Source: CAVSRC01 sp963762605 (lineage in GTDB: Bacteria; Pseudomonadota; Alphaproteobacteria; Rhizobiales; Kaistiaceae). From it: a stretch of DNA of 64,000 nt. The notes beneath the pieces were generated by a model. The model was given only the letters and a program-made list of their open reading frames with translations, was not told where the DNA came from and searched no databases. The stretch covers positions 1 to 64,000 of the forward strand of contig CAVXLJ010000026.1 of the NCBI GenBank assembly GCA_963762605.1, in the 5' to 3' direction. A program made the translations under genes and the position numbers. The first letter of the stretch is position 1, and each line of letters starts with the position of its first letter. Positions 61,663-64,000 of the stretch are shown here, piece by piece.

Positions 61663-62535
61663 TCAAAGCCTCAGCAGGCTTCTTGCATTGTCTTTCAAGA
61701 TCAACGGCCGGACATCGGGCTTGATGTCCAAACTCGCGAAATCCTCCAGCCAGCGATCGGGCGCGATCACCGGCCAATCGGAACCGAACAGCACTTTATG
61801 CTTGAGGATCGAATTGGCGTATTTCACCAGGATCGGCGGAAAGTATTTCGGCGACCAGCCGGAGAGGTCGATGTAGACGTTGGGCTTGTGCTGGGCGACG
61901 GCGAGTGCTTCCTCCTGCCAGGGGAAGGACGGGTGCGCCAGGATGATCGGCATGTCCGGAAAATCGGCCGCCACGTCATCCAGATAGATTGGGTTCGAAT
62001 ATTTCAGACGCATGCCCATGCCGCCCGGCATGCCGGAGCCGACGCCGGTCTGGCCGGTGTGGAAGAGCGCCGGCACGCCGGCTTCGGCTATCGCCTCGTA
62101 AAGGGCATAGGCGCTGCGGTCGTTGGGGTAGAAGCCCTGCATGGTGGGGTGGAACTTGAAGCCGCGGATGCCGAACTCGGCGACAAGCCGCCGCGCCTCG
62201 CGAACGCCGGCCTTGCCCTTGGCCGGGTCGATCGAGGCGAACGGAATCATGATGTCGGAGAACTGGCTGGCGAGCTCGGCCAGCTCCTCGTTGGCGTAGC
62301 GGCGAAAGCCGGTCTCGCGCTCGGCATCGACGGGGAAGATGACGCAGGCGATCTTGCGCTCGCGATAATAGGCGGCGGTCTCCGGCACGGTTGGCGGATG
62401 CGGATGGGGCGACTTGAAATAGGCGCTCATCGCCGCCTGGAAATCGTCGTAGCCGTCGTCCGGGTGGGTGCCGCAGGGCTCCTCGGCATGGGTGTGGACG
62501 TCGATGGCGACGATCTCGTCGAAGTTGATGCTCAT
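61663..62535 (-). CDS. amidohydrolase-2 family hydrolase/decarboxylase
   Basis: Metal-dependent TIM-barrel enzyme of 290 residues of the ACMSD-like group. Metal ligands are visible: VAIDVHTHAEEP (H-x-H) near residue 13, GFKFHPTMQGFYP, MPIILAHPSFPWQ and VLFGSDWPVIAP with the catalytic Asp. Relatives decarboxylate or hydrolyse aromatic and ring-cleavage acids. Its ATG overlaps the marR stop (ATGA) and the binding protein gene follows, so it probably processes the imported compound. Confidence 0.9.
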   Translation of the reverse strand: MSINFDEIVAIDVHTHAEEPCGTHPDDGYDDFQAAMSAYFKSPHPHPPTVPETAAYYRERKIACVIFPVDAERETGFRRYANEELAELASQFSDIMIPFASIDPAKGKAGVREARRLVAEFGIRGFKFHPTMQGFYPNDRSAYALYEAIAEAGVPALFHTGQTGVGSGMPGGMGMRLKYSNPIYLDDVAADFPDMPIILAHPSFPWQEEALAVAQHKPNVYIDLSGWSPKYFPPILVKYANSILKHKVLFGSDWPVIAPDRWLEDFASLDIKPDVRPLILKDNARSLLRL

Positions 62536-63035
62536 CGCGCCCTCGCCGGTTGCGCCAGCTTGGCCAGAAGGCGGAGCAGGGTGTCGCGCTCGCGCGCGGT
62601 CAATGCGGTGGTCGCCGCCTGATCGCTGACGGTCAATTGCGGGATGGTCTCATCGACCGCCACGCGGCCCTTCTCGGTCAGGTGCAACTCGACGGCACGG
62701 CGGTCGCTCGCCGGCACCCGCCGCTCGATCAGGCCCTGATCTTCGAACAGGCGGATGATCTTGGCCATGTTCGACCATTTGATCCGCAGCGCATCGGCGA
62801 GCACGCCCTGGCGCACGCCCGGATTGCGACCGATGGCGACCAGAATGCCGATCTGGCCGGGCGTGATGCCGCGCGCGCCGAAATCGCGGAAGAAGGATTC
62901 GAAGAGGTGGAGCTGGGCCAGGCGCAGCATGAAGCCGGCAAGCCCGGTCAGCGGGCCGAATTCGACGTCACCGGACGTCGCGGCGGCCTCGCCGGAGGCG
63001 CCCGCGGGCAGGGCGATGTTGTCGTAGCGCGTCAC
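62532..63035 (-). CDS. MarR family transcriptional regulator
   Basis: DNA-binding regulator of 167 residues. The winged helix region runs ITPGQIGILVAIGRNPGVRQ, then VLADALRIKWSNMAKIIRLF as recognition part and LIERRVPASDRRAVELHLTE as wing. Such regulators often sense aromatic acids or CoA esters (BadR, HcaR, CouR). The gene is the second of the operon, between crotonase and amidohydrolase, so it is made together with its likely target genes. A possible operator lies upstream of the first gene. Confidence 0.9.
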   Translation of the reverse strand: MTRYDNIALPAGASGEAAATSGDVEFGPLTGLAGFMLRLAQLHLFESFFRDFGARGITPGQIGILVAIGRNPGVRQGVLADALRIKWSNMAKIIRLFEDQGLIERRVPASDRRAVELHLTEKGRVAVDETIPQLTVSDQAATTALTARERDTLLRLLAKLAQPARAR

Positions 63036-63042
63036 CGGGCGC

Positions 63043-63825
63043 TCACCTCTCGCGCGGTGCGGCGACCTTCGCCGCGCGCTTGTCGAGAAAGGCCTTCAGG
63101 CGTTCGTTTGCCTCGGGGCTCGTCTGGGTGAAGGAGGCAATCAGCGACTCGACAAACAGGCCGTCGTCCTGGGCCATGTCCTGGATGCGCGGCAGCGCGT
63201 TGATGATGGCGTAGTTGGATAGGGCCGCATTGCCGGCCGCCACCTGGGCCAGCGCCTTCGCCTTGGCGAGCGCAGAGCCGGCTTCCACCACATATTGCAC
63301 CAGATTGCAGCGTTCGCCGTCTTGAGCGTCGAGCACCCTGCCGGTCAGCATCAGATCGGTCATGCGCGCCACGCTCATCAGGCGCGCCACCCTCACCGAG
63401 CCGCTGCCGCCGACGAAGATGCCACGCTGGCCTTCCGGCAGGGCGAAGAAGGCGGTCGTATCGGCGACGCGGATATGGGCCGAGGCGGCGAGTTCCAGTC
63501 CACCGCCAACGACTGCGCCGGTGAGCGCCGCGACAAAGGGAATGGTGCCGCGCTGGATGTGGTCGAAGACCGCATGCCAGCGGCGCGAGCCGTGAATGCC
63601 TTCGATCGGCGTCTTGGTGATGTGCTCTGCGAGGTCGAGCCCGGAACAGAAATGCGCGCCGACGCCGTGGATGACGCCGGCCTTGGCCTCACGCGAAGCA
63701 CGCTTGACCGCCTCGGCCAGAGCTTCGACCATCGCGTCCGAAATGGCGTTGCGCTTCTCCGGCCGGTTGAGGCCGATGAGCGCGATCTCGCCCTCCAGGG
63801 CATAGGTGACAAGCGGCTTGGTCAT
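63043..63825 (-). CDS. crotonase/enoyl-CoA hydratase family protein
   Basis: CoA-binding enzyme of 260 residues. The oxyanion hole segments are VIHGVGAHFCSGLDLAEHI and AALTGAVVGGGLELAASAHI, and ALPEGQRGIFVGGSGSVRVA carries one conserved catalytic-region Glu; the second Glu position appears changed, so hydration is not certain and hydrolysis or isomerisation is possible. ATG 63825 is chosen; TTG 63828 precedes it. It is the first gene of the operon that continues with marR, amidohydrolase and the Liv transporter. Confidence 0.9.
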   Translation of the reverse strand: MTKPLVTYALEGEIALIGLNRPEKRNAISDAMVEALAEAVKRASREAKAGVIHGVGAHFCSGLDLAEHITKTPIEGIHGSRRWHAVFDHIQRGTIPFVAALTGAVVGGGLELAASAHIRVADTTAFFALPEGQRGIFVGGSGSVRVARLMSVARMTDLMLTGRVLDAQDGERCNLVQYVVEAGSALAKAKALAQVAAGNAALSNYAIINALPRIQDMAQDDGLFVESLIASFTQTSPEANERLKAFLDKRAAKVAAPRER

Positions 63826-63919
63826 CAAAGGCCCGGCTACCTCCCATGACCGCTTTTTGGCCCATTTCCTGGGTTTCTGCGGCGATCGGGCCGGCTGCAG
63901 GGCACAGGCGCGCCGGCCA

Positions 63920-63943
63920 ATTTAGTTTCCTAGTGGACGAAAT
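63920..63943 (-). promoter_or_regulatory. imperfect palindrome upstream of the crotonase operon
   Basis: A 24-base imperfect palindrome: ATTTAGTTTC, centre CTAG, TGGACGAAAT, with 6 of 10 pairs matching in the arms plus the palindromic centre. It lies about 95-118 bases before the first gene and is AT-richer than its surroundings. The size and form suit a MarR dimer. No other feature is seen between 63,829 and the window end. Confidence 0.4.
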
Positions 63944-64000
63944 ACCGGGTCCCGTGTCAAGATGAAACCACCGAGCGGCGTTGCCGGCAGGCTGGAGGGA

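Overview
The window is GC-rich, gene-dense bacterial DNA, most likely a chromosome segment of an alphaproteobacterium of the order Hyphomicrobiales (Rhizobiales). Evidence: a complete acpXL-fabZ-fabF-fabF-adh-lpxXL cluster for the very-long-chain fatty acid of rhizobial lipid A, a DUF930 protein, an MmcB-type repair protein, a Tad pilus fragment, a nirK-nirV-pseudoazurin group under a Crp/Fnr regulator, and a rhizobial-type mosaic palindromic repeat. The genus cannot be named from sequence alone. No rRNA, CRISPR array, complete insertion sequence or prophage is visible.

Layout. 1-6200: tRNA-Arg(CCG), a Kef-type antiporter, an SDR, and a two-gene operon wecB-nfrB that looks like a c-di-GMP-controlled ManNAc exopolysaccharide system. 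6400-13300: a GNAT / RLAN-RimK ATP-grasp pair, an MFS exporter, an SH3-like secreted protein, an ABC-2 exporter and a second GNAT. 13300-16551: small membrane protein, SDR with an altered active site, YcaQ-like DNA glycosylase, NmrA-like protein. 16552-17611: an AT-richer patch with gene remains. 17612-22764: gyrB, dedA, lysE, recF.

22963-35105 is the respiratory and redox part: DUF930 protein, a 24-residue Cys-containing small ORF with an ideal Shine-Dalgarno, a DUF1858 protein, a Crp/Fnr (NnrR-like) regulator, nirK, nirV and pseudoazurin, with three similar TTG-N8-CAA boxes in front of these units. Then come a kinase, a ferritin-like/CDGSH gene broken by a frameshift, an arsC-like phosphatase, a CcdA/thioredoxin pair, and an SHP/DHC haem-protein operon whose cytochrome b is fused to a diheme domain.

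35090-38053 is the translation-factor P module: efp diverges from epmA-epmB, and a palindromic repeat sits inside the 5' coding part of epmB. 38248-42296 holds trxC, an aldo/keto reductase, a mutarotase, a lactonase and a DUF1624 membrane protein with a Cys-rich tail. 42611-47925 is the VLCFA lipid A operon. 47974-53929 holds mmcB, a methyltransferase, a GMC oxidoreductase, an SDR, a GIY-YIG protein, a DUF2239 remnant and a TPR lipoprotein. 53946-56739 is a partial Tad operon (cpaB, cpaC, lipoprotein). 57013-63825 is one long minus-strand operon: crotonase, MarR regulator, amidohydrolase, Liv-type ABC uptake system. It reads as a catabolic unit for a carboxylic (perhaps aromatic) acid with its own regulator and transporter.
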